The notes beneath the pieces were generated by a model. The model was given only the letters and a program-made list of their open reading frames with translations. It did no database searches and had not been told where the DNA came from. Positions 25,086-33,161 of a stretch of 64,000 bases of DNA are shown one piece after another. Source of the DNA: Kaistella faecalis (GTDB taxonomy: Bacteria > Bacteroidota > Bacteroidia > Flavobacteriales > Weeksellaceae); assembly GCF_019195395.1 (NCBI RefSeq), contig NZ_CP078067.1, forward strand, positions 2,061,783 to 2,125,782, read 5' to 3'. Numbering within the stretch: the first letter of the stretch is position 1; each line of letters opens with the position of its first letter. The translations under genes were made by a program, and so were the position numbers.

Positions 25086-25958
25086 CTAAATTTTAGCCAT
25101 TTCAGCTTTAATCTTGTCTTGTAATCCAGCGCTTGCTGCAACCAGAGGAAGTCTTAAATAATTTTTAATAATTCCTTTTTCAGCTAGAACAGTTTTAATT
25201 CCGGCCGGATTTCCTTCTGCGAAAATCAATCGCGTAATTTCTACCAGTTTGTTGTGGATTTCGTAGGCTTCTTTCACTTTTCCGTCAAAAGCCAACTGAA
25301 CCATTGTTGAAAATTCTTTCGGATAACCTTGTCCAATTACCGAAATCACACCGTTTCCACCCGCCAGAGTTACCGGAAGAGTATATTCGTCATCACCGGA
25401 AACCAAATTGAAATTTGCAGGTTTCAGTCTTAAAATATCGAAATACTGCAGAATATTTGGCGCAGCTTCTTTAATCATGATCAAATTTGGGAATTCTTCC
25501 GCCAAACGCAAGGTTGTGGATGCTTCGATATTCTGTCCTGTCCGGGAAGGTACGTTATAAATAATGATGTTTTTTCCGGTTCCGGCTAAAACTTTATAGT
25601 GCTGGTAAAGCCCTTCCTGATTAGGTTTGTTGTAATACGGAGAAACAGAAAGTACTGCGTCAAATTCCGAAAGATCGGTTTCTTCGATCTGTTTTTTTAC
25701 TTCCATGGTGTTGTTTCCGCCAATACCCAGAACAAGCGGAACACGTTTATTATTAACCTTGATGATGTGATTTATAACCTGTGTTTTCTCTTCTGCCGAA
25801 AGTGTTGCCGCCTCGGCGGTAGTTCCTAAAACGACAAGATAGTTGGTTCCGTTTTCGATGTTGTAATCTACCAGTTTGGTAAGCGAATCGAAATCTACGG
25901 ATAAATCTTCATTAAAAGGTGTAACCAAGGCAACACCAACTCCTTTTAAATTGCTCAT
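25086..25958 (-). CDS. dapA: 4-hydroxy-tetrahydrodipicolinate synthase
   Basis: 290 residues. The TIM-barrel markers are all visible: GVGVALVTPF, VVLGTTAEAATLSAEEK (substrate-binding GTT), IIIYNVPSRTGQN with the catalytic Tyr, and NLIMIKEAAPN with the Schiff-base Lys (about 162), then VSGDDEYTLPVTLAGGNGVISV. It condenses pyruvate with aspartate semialdehyde in lysine and meso-DAP synthesis. Some relatives (NanA, KDG aldolase) share the fold, but the motifs here fit DapA best. Single gene; divergent from the nucleotidase pair. Confidence 0.95.
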   Translation of the reverse strand: MSNLKGVGVALVTPFNEDLSVDFDSLTKLVDYNIENGTNYLVVLGTTAEAATLSAEEKTQVINHIIKVNNKRVPLVLGIGGNNTMEVKKQIEETDLSEFDAVLSVSPYYNKPNQEGLYQHYKVLAGTGKNIIIYNVPSRTGQNIEASTTLRLAEEFPNLIMIKEAAPNILQYFDILRLKPANFNLVSGDDEYTLPVTLAGGNGVISVIGQGYPKEFSTMVQLAFDGKVKEAYEIHNKLVEITRLIFAEGNPAGIKTVLAEKGIIKNYLRLPLVAASAGLQDKIKAEMAKI

Positions 25959-26040
25959 TTTTGTATTATTAATCTTTCAAAATTACAAAATTTAAAGCAA
26001 GAATTTAAGAAAAATAATCATTAGTTTATATTCATATCTT

Positions 26041-26048
26041 TATATTTG
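26041..26048 (+). promoter_or_regulatory. -7 promoter element for the split nucleotidase operon
   Basis: TATATTTG matches TAnnTTTG, 20 bp before the ATG at 26069. A TTAG-like -33 candidate is at 26021. Confidence 0.5.
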
Positions 26049-26068
26049 CAACAATAGATTTTATCTTC

Positions 26069-26839
26069 ATGAAAATTAAATTCCTGCTTATCGTATCAGC
26101 ATTTTTGTCGGTTACGGCTTGCAAAACCCCGCTGAATATTGCCAAAGTAAGCCCCGAAAAAAACATTTCACTTTCTAAAGATTTACCGGAAGATCAGCAA
26201 TTCAAAAATGTTATTGAGCCTTATAAACAGGAAGTGGAGGGCAAAATGAATACTAAAATTTCGCACACCGCAGTGGATCTTAATAAACAGGGCGACAACA
26301 GTAATCTGGGAAATCTGCTTGCAGATTATACCTTCGAAGGTGCGGATGACTGGGCGAAAAAAAACGGGATTCCTGCCGGAGTTGACGGTGCGGTGATAAA
26401 TGTTGGCGGAATACGCTCTACTATTGGGGCCGGAGATATTTTCACCAAACATGTTTACGAAGTAATGCCTTTCGAAAATGAAGTAGTAATCGTAAAAATG
26501 AAAGGTTCGGATCTGCAGGGACTTTTCGATTATTATTTGAAGACTCAAAAAAATAATCCGGTTACTCATCTCTACATTGAAACTGATAATGACCGCGTTA
26601 TTAAGGGACTTATAAAAGGAAAGGAAGTGATACCTAATCAGGATTATTATATTGCAACGTCAGATTATTTGGCCTTAGGCGGCGATAACATGGCTTTTTT
26701 CGGAAAGGGAGAATTAATTTCTACAGGTTTAAGACTTCGCGATTTGTTTTTAGAGAAATTTATTTCAAATCCTGAAATTGTAGCGCCGAAAGACATTCGT
26801 TTAAATTTTAAAAACAAGAAAAACAAAACCAATGAATAG
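26069..26839 (+). CDS. 5'-nucleotidase C-terminal domain lipoprotein
   Basis: 256 residues. MKIKFLLIVSAFLSVTAC is a lipoprotein signal with cysteine 18. The rest is the substrate-binding (5_nucleotid_C) domain of UshA/NadN-type enzymes: NLLADYTFEGA, VDGAVINVGGIRSTIGAGDIF (usual NGGGIR), VYEVMPFENEVVIVKMKG, YIATSDYLALGGDNMAFF. It lacks the metallophosphatase domain, which is carried by the next gene. Together they should form an envelope 5'-nucleotidase. The stop overlaps the next start by 8 bp, so translation is coupled. Confidence 0.9.
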   Translation: MKIKFLLIVSAFLSVTACKTPLNIAKVSPEKNISLSKDLPEDQQFKNVIEPYKQEVEGKMNTKISHTAVDLNKQGDNSNLGNLLADYTFEGADDWAKKNGIPAGVDGAVINVGGIRSTIGAGDIFTKHVYEVMPFENEVVIVKMKGSDLQGLFDYYLKTQKNNPVTHLYIETDNDRVIKGLIKGKEVIPNQDYYIATSDYLALGGDNMAFFGKGELISTGLRLRDLFLEKFISNPEIVAPKDIRLNFKNKKNKTNE

Positions 26840-27782
26840 AAAGAAATTTCTGAGCACTATTGGCGGCGGAACACTGGCATTAACGCTTGCGCCAAATTTA
26901 CTTCTGGCGGAAAATCTAAAATTCCTTGACCAGAACTCCGATTATAAACTTACCATTTTACATACAAACGATCAGCACAGCAGAATTGAGCCTTTTGAGT
27001 CCAGTTACAGCCGTAATCCCAATCAGGGCGGTTTTGCAAGGCGGGCAGCTTTAATACAGAAAATCCGTGATGAAGAGAAAAATGTACTCTTGCTGGATTC
27101 TGGTGATACTTTTCAGGGGACGCCTTATTTCAATTTTTTTGGCGGTGAACTCGAATTTAAGTTAATGTCAATGATGGGTTATGATGCTTCAACAATGGGG
27201 AATCACGATTTCGATAATGGTTTGGAAGGTTTCAAAAAAGTGCTGCCAAACGCAAAATTTCCTTTCATCTGTTCCAATTACGATTTCAAAAACACGATTC
27301 TTGACGGACAGACATTGCCCTACAAAGTTTTTAACAAAAACGGAATAAAAGTCGGAATCTTCGGTGTTGGGATTGAACTTGCAGGTTTGGTGGGCAAGAA
27401 AAGCTATGGCGAAACCGTTTATCTGAATCCGGTCGAAATTGCGCAGCATTATGCCACATTTTTACGGAATGAGAAGAAATGCGATATGGTAATATGCCTT
27501 TCGCACATTGGCTATGATTACAAAGACGATCCCAAGAAGGTTTCAGACAAAATTCTTGCGTCCCAAACCGATGGGATTGATTTGATTTTGGGGGGACATA
27601 CCCATACATTTTTGCCTGAGCCGCAGACCTTTGTTAATAAATCAGGTAAAAATGTAATGGTGAATCAGGTTGGTTGGGCCGGACTGCTTCTTGGAAAGAT
27701 TAATTTTTATTTTGATAAAAATAAGAAGGTGAAAAATATTTCCTGGAATAATCAAGTTATAGATGACAGCATATTGGTTTAA
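26832..27782 (+). CDS. 5'-nucleotidase-type metallophosphatase
   Basis: 316 residues. The N-terminus MNRKKFLSTIGGGTLALTLA is a twin-arginine-like signal without the second Arg (RKK); export route uncertain. The metal-binding motifs are complete: LHTNDQHSR, DSGDTFQGTPYFNFF, MGNHDFDNG, and GGHTHTF. This catalytic domain binds two metal ions and cleaves nucleotide 5'-phosphates (or sulfates in the SoxB branch). In canonical UshA it comes first and the substrate-binding domain follows; here the domains are separate genes in reversed order, overlapping by 8 bp. Confidence 0.9.
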   Translation: MNRKKFLSTIGGGTLALTLAPNLLLAENLKFLDQNSDYKLTILHTNDQHSRIEPFESSYSRNPNQGGFARRAALIQKIRDEEKNVLLLDSGDTFQGTPYFNFFGGELEFKLMSMMGYDASTMGNHDFDNGLEGFKKVLPNAKFPFICSNYDFKNTILDGQTLPYKVFNKNGIKVGIFGVGIELAGLVGKKSYGETVYLNPVEIAQHYATFLRNEKKCDMVICLSHIGYDYKDDPKKVSDKILASQTDGIDLILGGHTHTFLPEPQTFVNKSGKNVMVNQVGWAGLLLGKINFYFDKNKKVKNISWNNQVIDDSILV

Positions 27783-27840
27783 GATAACATGATGCCTTCG
27801 GCTGAATGCAGCCAATAAAAAACAGAACATGAATATACAG

Positions 27841-30075
27841 ATGAAAAAATTTTTACCGTTTATAATTCTCTTTCTTTCTTTGCAGATCTCTGCCCAGGTT
27901 ATTTCTTCAAGCAAATGGACCGATTTATTTTCCTATAATAACGTTTTGGCGATTCGCGAAGACAACGGAAAATTAATTGCCGCAACCGAAAACGGTATAT
28001 TTTTCTATACTCCTGCAACTGGTGAACTAAAAAAACTTTCCAAAGCAAACGGTTTGCACGAAGTGAAAATTTCGGCTTTTGATTATAATCCAGAAACCAA
28101 AACCGGTTTGGTTGGATACAGAAATGGTTCTATGGATGTTATTACTCCGGACGGAATTACCTACGTAGTTGATATTCCTATTGCGACCGGTTATGCCGGA
28201 GATAAGAAGATTAATCATATTTCGATTACAGGAAATTTAGCGGTAATTTCAGTAGGTTATGGCGTTTCAATCTTCCGGTTAGACAGAAAGGAGTTTGGCG
28301 ATTCAGCGTTTTTCACCAGTGGAGGAACTTATGAGTCTGCGCGGGAAGCTGTAATTAAAGATAATTCGGTTTATGTAGTGACGGCGACAGGATTAAAGTC
28401 TCATGAAATGAATGTGACCTTTCCTATTTATTCGACATGGAATACAGTAGCGGCCGGCAGTTATAACCAAATCAGCAGCGGCAGTGTGTTGGCTTACGCC
28501 AACGCAAATACAGTAAGATATGGTAACGGAACTTCATTTACAACAATTTCCCGAAGTTTTACAGATATTCAGGATGTTGTAATAACTTCGGGAAACATTA
28601 TTGTTGCAGATTATTCTACGGTTTACGTGTATGGTACAGGCGGCAATTTCATTAAATCTTATGATGCAACTGAATTGATTAACAGCGGGACATATATCGA
28701 CTCTAAAATTTACGCAGGCACGAAAGTTTCGGGAATGAAAAACGAAGCGGGTGAGTTGCTGAAACCGGATGGGCCTTATAGTAACACATCATATAAAATT
28801 GATCTTCGCGACAACCAGATTGTAATTTCTACAGGAGGCCTCGACGCTTTTAATACGCCAGTTATCAGGGGTTTAGGTTATTATCATTTTAACGGAACAA
28901 ACTGGGTGTATCCTGATTTGTTCAGAAATACTACTGTTCCCTTTAATGTTTTGGATGCAGTTATCAATCCTTCCAAGCCAGCAGAGATCTTTTTTACTAA
29001 TTATACTTTTGTAGATGGAAGTAAGGGGATTTACCGAATGGATGATAATCAGTTGGCCAAAGTTTACGCAAGTTCTGGTGGTGTTTACAACAGAGTAGTA
29101 GGTTGCGTGTTCGATGAAAATAATCAGCTTCTTGTTTCGCAATGGAGTGCTAAAGGAACTTCCGGTGAAATAGGATTTTATTACTATAATCCAACCTCTG
29201 ACCAATTTGGCTTTGTTTCTTCTGTAACCGCAGGGCTTGTACAGAAACCTTTTGCAAAGTCAGGAATAGTTTTTATTCCGGCGCCCTTCTTCTCTTCAGG
29301 GGGGCTACTACTCTATGATTACAACAATACGCCCGCAGCAACAGGGGACGACCGTTTTAAAATTCTTAGAAAAAACAATAATTTACCCGCTGATGGCGTG
29401 GTGTCGGCTACTATCGATAAAAACGATGATATTTGGATCGGAACCAGGATAGGCCTGAGAATCATCAGCAATCCATCATCTATTCTAAGTGAAGAAAATC
29501 CTCAGGCAGATCCCATAATTATTGAAGAAAATGGTCTGGGCGAGGAACTGTTCCGCGACAGTAATATTTTGCAGATCGAAGTTGATGCTGGAAACCAAAA
29601 ATGGATATCCGTAGACGATGGTGGAGTATTTTACCTCAGTTCAACAGGGGAGCAAACACTCAATCATTTTACAAAAGAAAATTCCCCACTGCCAAGTAAC
29701 AGTGTGACCGACATAAAGGTTGACAATAAAACCGGAAAAGTGTATTTTGTTACCCTTGATGGAGTTATGGTTTATCAGGGTGATGTGTTGAATGTAACTT
29801 CAGATTTCGGTGATGTATTGGTTTACCCGAATCCGGTTGTTTACGCTAAATATAAAGGCAATGTTAGAATCCGCGGTTTGGCAGAAAAAACCAATATCAG
29901 AATTACTGATGCGGCAGGAAATTTGGTCCATCAGGCGGTCTCCCGTGGCGGATATTACGAGTGGAACCTCAATAATAACCGTGGTGTGCGCGTAGCATCG
30001 GGAATCTACTTTGTGCTGATGACTAATGCTGATGGTACCGATACTGCCACAGCCAAAATTGCGGTAGTGAATTAA
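27841..30075 (+). CDS. porZ: Type IX secretion system anionic-LPS delivery protein PorZ
   Basis: About 744 residues from ATG 27841 (alternative start 27829 adds MNIQ). Signal peptide ends at SLQISAQ. Two beta-propellers follow, made of repeats such as KLIAATENGIFFYTP, NSVYVVTATGLKS and DDIWIGTRIGLRIIS; the propeller wall then gives way to a C-terminal domain starting VLVYPNPVVYAKY and ending GIYFVLMTNADG...AKIAVVN, the type A T9SS sorting domain. In Porphyromonas PorZ, on the surface, supplies A-LPS to the PorU sortase. Gliding flavobacteria keep a PorZ homologue. The gene ends in TAATG with recO, so both are translated together. Confidence 0.88.
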   Translation: MKKFLPFIILFLSLQISAQVISSSKWTDLFSYNNVLAIREDNGKLIAATENGIFFYTPATGELKKLSKANGLHEVKISAFDYNPETKTGLVGYRNGSMDVITPDGITYVVDIPIATGYAGDKKINHISITGNLAVISVGYGVSIFRLDRKEFGDSAFFTSGGTYESAREAVIKDNSVYVVTATGLKSHEMNVTFPIYSTWNTVAAGSYNQISSGSVLAYANANTVRYGNGTSFTTISRSFTDIQDVVITSGNIIVADYSTVYVYGTGGNFIKSYDATELINSGTYIDSKIYAGTKVSGMKNEAGELLKPDGPYSNTSYKIDLRDNQIVISTGGLDAFNTPVIRGLGYYHFNGTNWVYPDLFRNTTVPFNVLDAVINPSKPAEIFFTNYTFVDGSKGIYRMDDNQLAKVYASSGGVYNRVVGCVFDENNQLLVSQWSAKGTSGEIGFYYYNPTSDQFGFVSSVTAGLVQKPFAKSGIVFIPAPFFSSGGLLLYDYNNTPAATGDDRFKILRKNNNLPADGVVSATIDKNDDIWIGTRIGLRIISNPSSILSEENPQADPIIIEENGLGEELFRDSNILQIEVDAGNQKWISVDDGGVFYLSSTGEQTLNHFTKENSPLPSNSVTDIKVDNKTGKVYFVTLDGVMVYQGDVLNVTSDFGDVLVYPNPVVYAKYKGNVRIRGLAEKTNIRITDAAGNLVHQAVSRGGYYEWNLNNNRGVRVASGIYFVLMTNADGTDTATAKIAVVN

Positions 30076-30764
30076 TGCAGAATCAAACCTGTTTTTTACT
30101 TTCTTATATGAAATACGGTGACCAGGACGCGATTCTTCACTGCTTTTCAGCGGAGCGTGGTTACCAGAGTTTTTTCGCAAAAGGAATCTATTCATCTAAG
30201 AACAAGAAGAAGCCTTATCTTTTCCCTCTGAATCTATTGAATATCACTGTTTCGAGATTTGCAGCACACAAAACTTTACTCCCTATTGCTAAACTTGAGC
30301 CTGCTGCTGATTTCTACGATTTTAATGATGTGAAAGTGAATTCAATGCTGTTTTTTACGGCAGATTTTCTCCATCAGATTTTACGGGAAGAACATCAGAA
30401 CGAAAGGGCTTTCAATGAAGTAAATAGGTTTAAAGAACAGGTTGAGGTAAATAATCCCATTTCGCACTTGTCTCTGATTTTTCAATTCTTAAAAGTATCG
30501 GGGATTGCGCCGCTTTTACAGGAAGGAAGTTATCTTAATCCTGAATCAGGAATCTTTACTCAAGAGATTTCGCATCCCTTCTTTACAGCAGAGATTTCAT
30601 CGTTGTGGAGGATTTTCCTGACAGCAGAAAATCCCTATGAAATCCATCTGCGCAGACACGAAAGAAATACTTTTTTAGACAGCCTCATGATTTACTATCA
30701 TTTGCATTTTACAGGATTTTATACACCGAATTCTTTGGGAGTATTACGGCAGATTTACGAATAG
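30075..30764 (+). CDS. recO: DNA repair protein RecO
   Basis: 229 residues. N-terminal OB-fold domain (MQNQTCFLLSYMKYGDQDAILHCFS, with YQSFFAKGIYSSK, about 1-80), then the helical C-terminal domain with LSLIFQFLKVSGIAPLL. RecO helps RecR load RecA at SSB-coated gaps. The zinc-binding cysteines of some RecO proteins are not present. The start codon overlaps the porZ stop (TAATG), an unusual partner for a DNA-repair gene; this order is thought to be common in Bacteroidetes. Confidence 0.92.
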   Translation: MQNQTCFLLSYMKYGDQDAILHCFSAERGYQSFFAKGIYSSKNKKKPYLFPLNLLNITVSRFAAHKTLLPIAKLEPAADFYDFNDVKVNSMLFFTADFLHQILREEHQNERAFNEVNRFKEQVEVNNPISHLSLIFQFLKVSGIAPLLQEGSYLNPESGIFTQEISHPFFTAEISSLWRIFLTAENPYEIHLRRHERNTFLDSLMIYYHLHFTGFYTPNSLGVLRQIYE

Positions 30765-30772
30765 ACAGGTCA

Positions 30773-30808
30773 TAAAAAAAAGTTCCCCAAATGAGGAACT
30801 TTTATTTT
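30773..30808. terminator. Bidirectional terminator between recO and the lipoprotein gene
   Basis: AAAAGTTCC (30778-30786) pairs with GGAACTTTT (30795-30803) around CCAAATGA; A-run left and T-run right. Confidence 0.85.
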
Positions 30809-30822
30809 ATCGTTTCACGAAA

Positions 30823-31545
30823 TTATCTTTCGTTGAGGTAAGGCGTTGATTTATAAATCTGGAAATTAAATACAAAACTTCTGTTTCTATAGGCCAGGCC
30901 GGTGTAATTAAAGTGTGCATCTCTGGCAAAAGCTGCTCGTGAAGGTACAATAATTACCCCCTGCAGATTATAATTGCTGTCATCAGGAATATTAAATGCC
31001 TGGAATTTCTTAATCGCTTCCTGAAATCCTTCAATTTCGTAATAACTTCTTTCCTTTGCTGCTGGAACGGTAGCAGCTGTAAGAACAGATTTTTTAACAT
31101 AAAAATAAGCCGGATCTACCTCTGGGACGCCGCTTCCTGAAATCGTATTTCGGAATGTTGATGGAGATGCATATGCAACCTTGTTATCTGTATTTGTCGC
31201 GATATAAGTTGTAGATCTGCTCATTAATCTCAATAAATCATATTGCCCGATTGCTGTTCCAGCTGCGGGTTGTGCTCCCGGTCTTACGATATAAATTACG
31301 CCTGATGGCAATGTTACAGGGTTAAGATCAGCTAATTTTACATTCACTGTATCTGTAGCAACAAAATCCTGTATATTTCCTTTTGCATCGAGATAATGGG
31401 TCTCCAAAAAGTTCTGTGCAGCCTGGTCATCATATGTATTCTGAGTCTCTATGCTTACTTCCTCGATGGTCTCCGGAGTGTCATCTTTTCTGCAGGATAC
31501 GATGGCAATGGATGCTAAAGCGAGATATAAGAATGTTTTTTTCAT
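30823..31545 (-). CDS. FKBP-like lipoprotein of unknown function
   Basis: About 240 residues from the ATG at 31543-31545 (a longer reading from 31560 adds MIILK). MKKTFLYLALASIAIVSC is a lipoprotein signal with cysteine 18, followed by an acidic/polar stretch. The C-terminal half has IEGFQEAIKKFQAF, NLQGVIIVPSRAAFAR and YRNRSFVFNFQIYKS, which recall the core of bacteroidete FKBP-type PPIases (VIIGWDEAL / IPSxLAYG / VPIPFVF), but the classic Asp and Phe pocket residues are not all present. Prolyl isomerase activity is therefore doubtful. No partner gene is visible; it converges with recO. Confidence 0.6.
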   Translation of the reverse strand: MKKTFLYLALASIAIVSCRKDDTPETIEEVSIETQNTYDDQAAQNFLETHYLDAKGNIQDFVATDTVNVKLADLNPVTLPSGVIYIVRPGAQPAAGTAIGQYDLLRLMSRSTTYIATNTDNKVAYASPSTFRNTISGSGVPEVDPAYFYVKKSVLTAATVPAAKERSYYEIEGFQEAIKKFQAFNIPDDSNYNLQGVIIVPSRAAFARDAHFNYTGLAYRNRSFVFNFQIYKSTPYLNER

Positions 31546-31603
31546 TTTTAATATTATCATTAAATTGCTAAAATTTTCAATCCAGCAAAAGTATAAATAA
31601 AAT

Positions 31604-32044
31604 ATGAGAATCGATAAATTTTTATGGTGTGTACGTTTTTACAAAACCCGTAGCATAGCTGCCGACGAAATCAAGAAAAACAGGGTTTCGGTGGGAAACA
31701 GCACTGTGAAATCATCAAAAGAAGTGAAGCCCGGAGATTTAATTAAAATCCGGAAGAACCAAATTGATTATCAGATAAAAATCCTGGAGATTCCCAAGAG
31801 CCGGATAGGCCCCAAACTGGTTCCACTCCACATTCAAGACAAAACCGAGCCTGAACAGTACGAGACCCTTAAACTTCGCAAACTAACGCAGGATTATTAC
31901 CGTGGAAGAGGAGAGGGCAGGCCAACCAAGAAAGACCGCCGTGATATGGATGATTACATCAGTGCCGATGCCGGTTCAGGAATGGAAGATGGTGAGTGGG
32001 ACTTGTTCTTCAGTGATGTGGATGAAGAAGCAGCGGAAGATTAA
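31604..32044 (+). CDS. RNA-binding S4 domain protein (HslR/Hsp15-like)
   Basis: 146 residues. The N-terminal S4 domain (MRIDKFLWCVRFYKTRSIA, IKKNRVSVGN, VKPGDLIKIRK; about 1-75) is the RNA-binding module of Hsp15/HslR. The C-terminal part is basic (LRKLTQDYYRGRGEGRPTKK) and then acidic (DVDEEAAED). Hsp15 in E. coli binds stalled 50S subunits with nascent chains and helps recycle them. The gene's last 4 bp overlap the last codons of convergent aroK. Confidence 0.88.
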   Translation: MRIDKFLWCVRFYKTRSIAADEIKKNRVSVGNSTVKSSKEVKPGDLIKIRKNQIDYQIKILEIPKSRIGPKLVPLHIQDKTEPEQYETLKLRKLTQDYYRGRGEGRPTKKDRRDMDDYISADAGSGMEDGEWDLFFSDVDEEAAED

Positions 32045-32550
32045 ATCAACGCGGCAATTTCATCTGCGATTTGCTCGGGATCTTTGCCGTCGGTATCAAC
32101 AGTAAATTTCGCCTGAGAATAGTAATGGTTTCTTTCGAACAAATGTTTTGCGATAAATTCTGGCAAATCTTCATCATTTTGAGAGGCAATTAATGGTCTC
32201 TTATTTTTTTGTTTTAGCAGCCTTTGAGCGAGTGTGCTTACCGAGGTCCGTAGAAATACAGATTGAGAATGTACATTGATAAGGTCCATATTATTGTAAT
32301 ATGCAGGCGTGCCGCCTCCGAGGCTCAGAATACATGGTTCCGGTGTCATTAAAACCTCTTCCAATATTTCCCTTTCCTGCTTTCTAAAGTAGATTTCGCC
32401 CTTTTTTTCGAAGATTTCGTTAATGGTAGAATTATTTTTAAAAGAAATTTCTTTGTCGAGGTCAATTAATTTAAACTGCAGTTTATGGCTCAAAACTTTG
32501 GAAATGTGAGATTTACCGCTGCCCATGTATCCGATGAGTGAAATAATCAT
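32041..32550 (-). CDS. aroK: Shikimate kinase
   Basis: 169 residues. P-loop GYMGSGKS (7-14) and the shikimate-binding LGGGTPAYYNNMDLI, plus the LID-region RPLIASQ. It phosphorylates shikimate in chorismate synthesis. The gene is convergent with the S4-protein gene and overlaps it by 4 bp. The start lies about 50 bp before the tRNA promoter on the opposite strand. Confidence 0.93.
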   Translation of the reverse strand: MIISLIGYMGSGKSHISKVLSHKLQFKLIDLDKEISFKNNSTINEIFEKKGEIYFRKQEREILEEVLMTPEPCILSLGGGTPAYYNNMDLINVHSQSVFLRTSVSTLAQRLLKQKNKRPLIASQNDEDLPEFIAKHLFERNHYYSQAKFTVDTDGKDPEQIADEIAALI

Positions 32551-32582
32551 TTTTGAATTTTATACAAATTACTAAAAAAATT

Positions 32583-32611
32583 TTGAGATTTTAAAAAAAG
32601 GCCTATCTTTG
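32583..32611 (+). promoter_or_regulatory. Promoter of the tRNA-Lys/Leu/Lys operon
   Basis: TTG at 32583-32585, 18 bp, then TATCTTTG at 32604-32611: an exact TAnnTTTG promoter, 65 bp before the first tRNA. Confidence 0.75.
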
Positions 32612-32676
32612 CACCACTCAAAAAGGGAAAATAATTACTGATTTTAGATTTTTAATTATTCTTTTAGAGAGTGACC

Positions 32677-32749
32677 GACTCGGTAGCTCAGCTGGTAGAG
32701 CAATACACTTTTAATGTATGGGTCCTGGGTTCGAATCCCAGCCGGGTCA
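32677..32749 (+). tRNA. tRNA-Lys (anticodon TTT)
   Basis: 73-nt cloverleaf. GACTCGG (32677-32683) pairs with CCGGGTC (32742-32748); discriminator A. The anticodon loop reads CTTTTAA with TTT as anticodon; the T-loop is GGTTCGAATCC. No encoded CCA. First copy of two identical tRNA-Lys genes in this cluster. Confidence 0.97.
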
Positions 32750-32761
32750 CTAGCTAAAAAT

Positions 32762-32786
32762 TCCGTAAATATTACGGATTTTTTTT
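32762..32786 (+). terminator. Hairpin terminator-like element between tRNA-Lys and tRNA-Leu
   Basis: TCCGTAA (32762-32768) and TTACGGA (32772-32778) with an ATA loop and a run of eight T before tRNA-Leu. If efficient, the downstream tRNAs need another promoter or processing by partial readthrough. Confidence 0.65.
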
Positions 32787-32869
32787 GCCTGCGTGGTGAA
32801 ATTGGTAGACACGCCATCTTGAGGGGGTGGTTTCCTAAGGATGTGCTGGTTCGAGTCCAGTCGCAGGCA
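32787..32869 (+). tRNA. tRNA-Leu (anticodon GAG)
   Basis: 83 nt, with the long variable arm of class II tRNAs. Acceptor GCCTGCG pairs with CGCAGGC (32862-32868), discriminator A. Anticodon stem CCATC/GGTGG around loop TTGAGGG gives GAG. Confidence 0.96.
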
Positions 32870-32984
32870 CGAATAAAATTTTAAATGCTGAATTTTAAAT
32901 TTTAAGTTAATAAGTAAATTTTAAATTATTGCCCTTCTTGGCTGTTAATCTAAAATTAATAATTTAAAATCTGAAATTTTCATT

Positions 32985-33057
32985 GACTCGGTAGCTCAGC
33001 TGGTAGAGCAATACACTTTTAATGTATGGGTCCTGGGTTCGAATCCCAGCCGGGTCA
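32985..33057 (+). tRNA. tRNA-Lys (anticodon TTT), second copy
   Basis: Identical in all 73 positions to the copy at 32677-32749. The AT-rich 115-bp spacer before it does not match the spacer before the first copy. Gene amplification of a single tRNA is the simple reading. Confidence 0.97.
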
Positions 33058-33112
33058 CTATTTTACTCTTCGGAGTGAATTTTTTTCATATTAATATTTT
33101 GTGATTTGGTGA

Positions 33113-33150
33113 TCAAAAGTCTTCCCGCAAGGAAGACTTTTGACGTTTTT
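33113..33150. terminator. Strong terminator between the tRNA cluster and panC
   Basis: TCAAAAGTCTTCC (33113-33125) and GGAAGACTTTTGA (33131-33143) make a perfect 13-bp stem with a 5-nt loop, followed by TTTTT at 33146. It can stop both the tRNA transcript and panC. Confidence 0.85.
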
Positions 33151-33161
33151 ATAGCATGATG

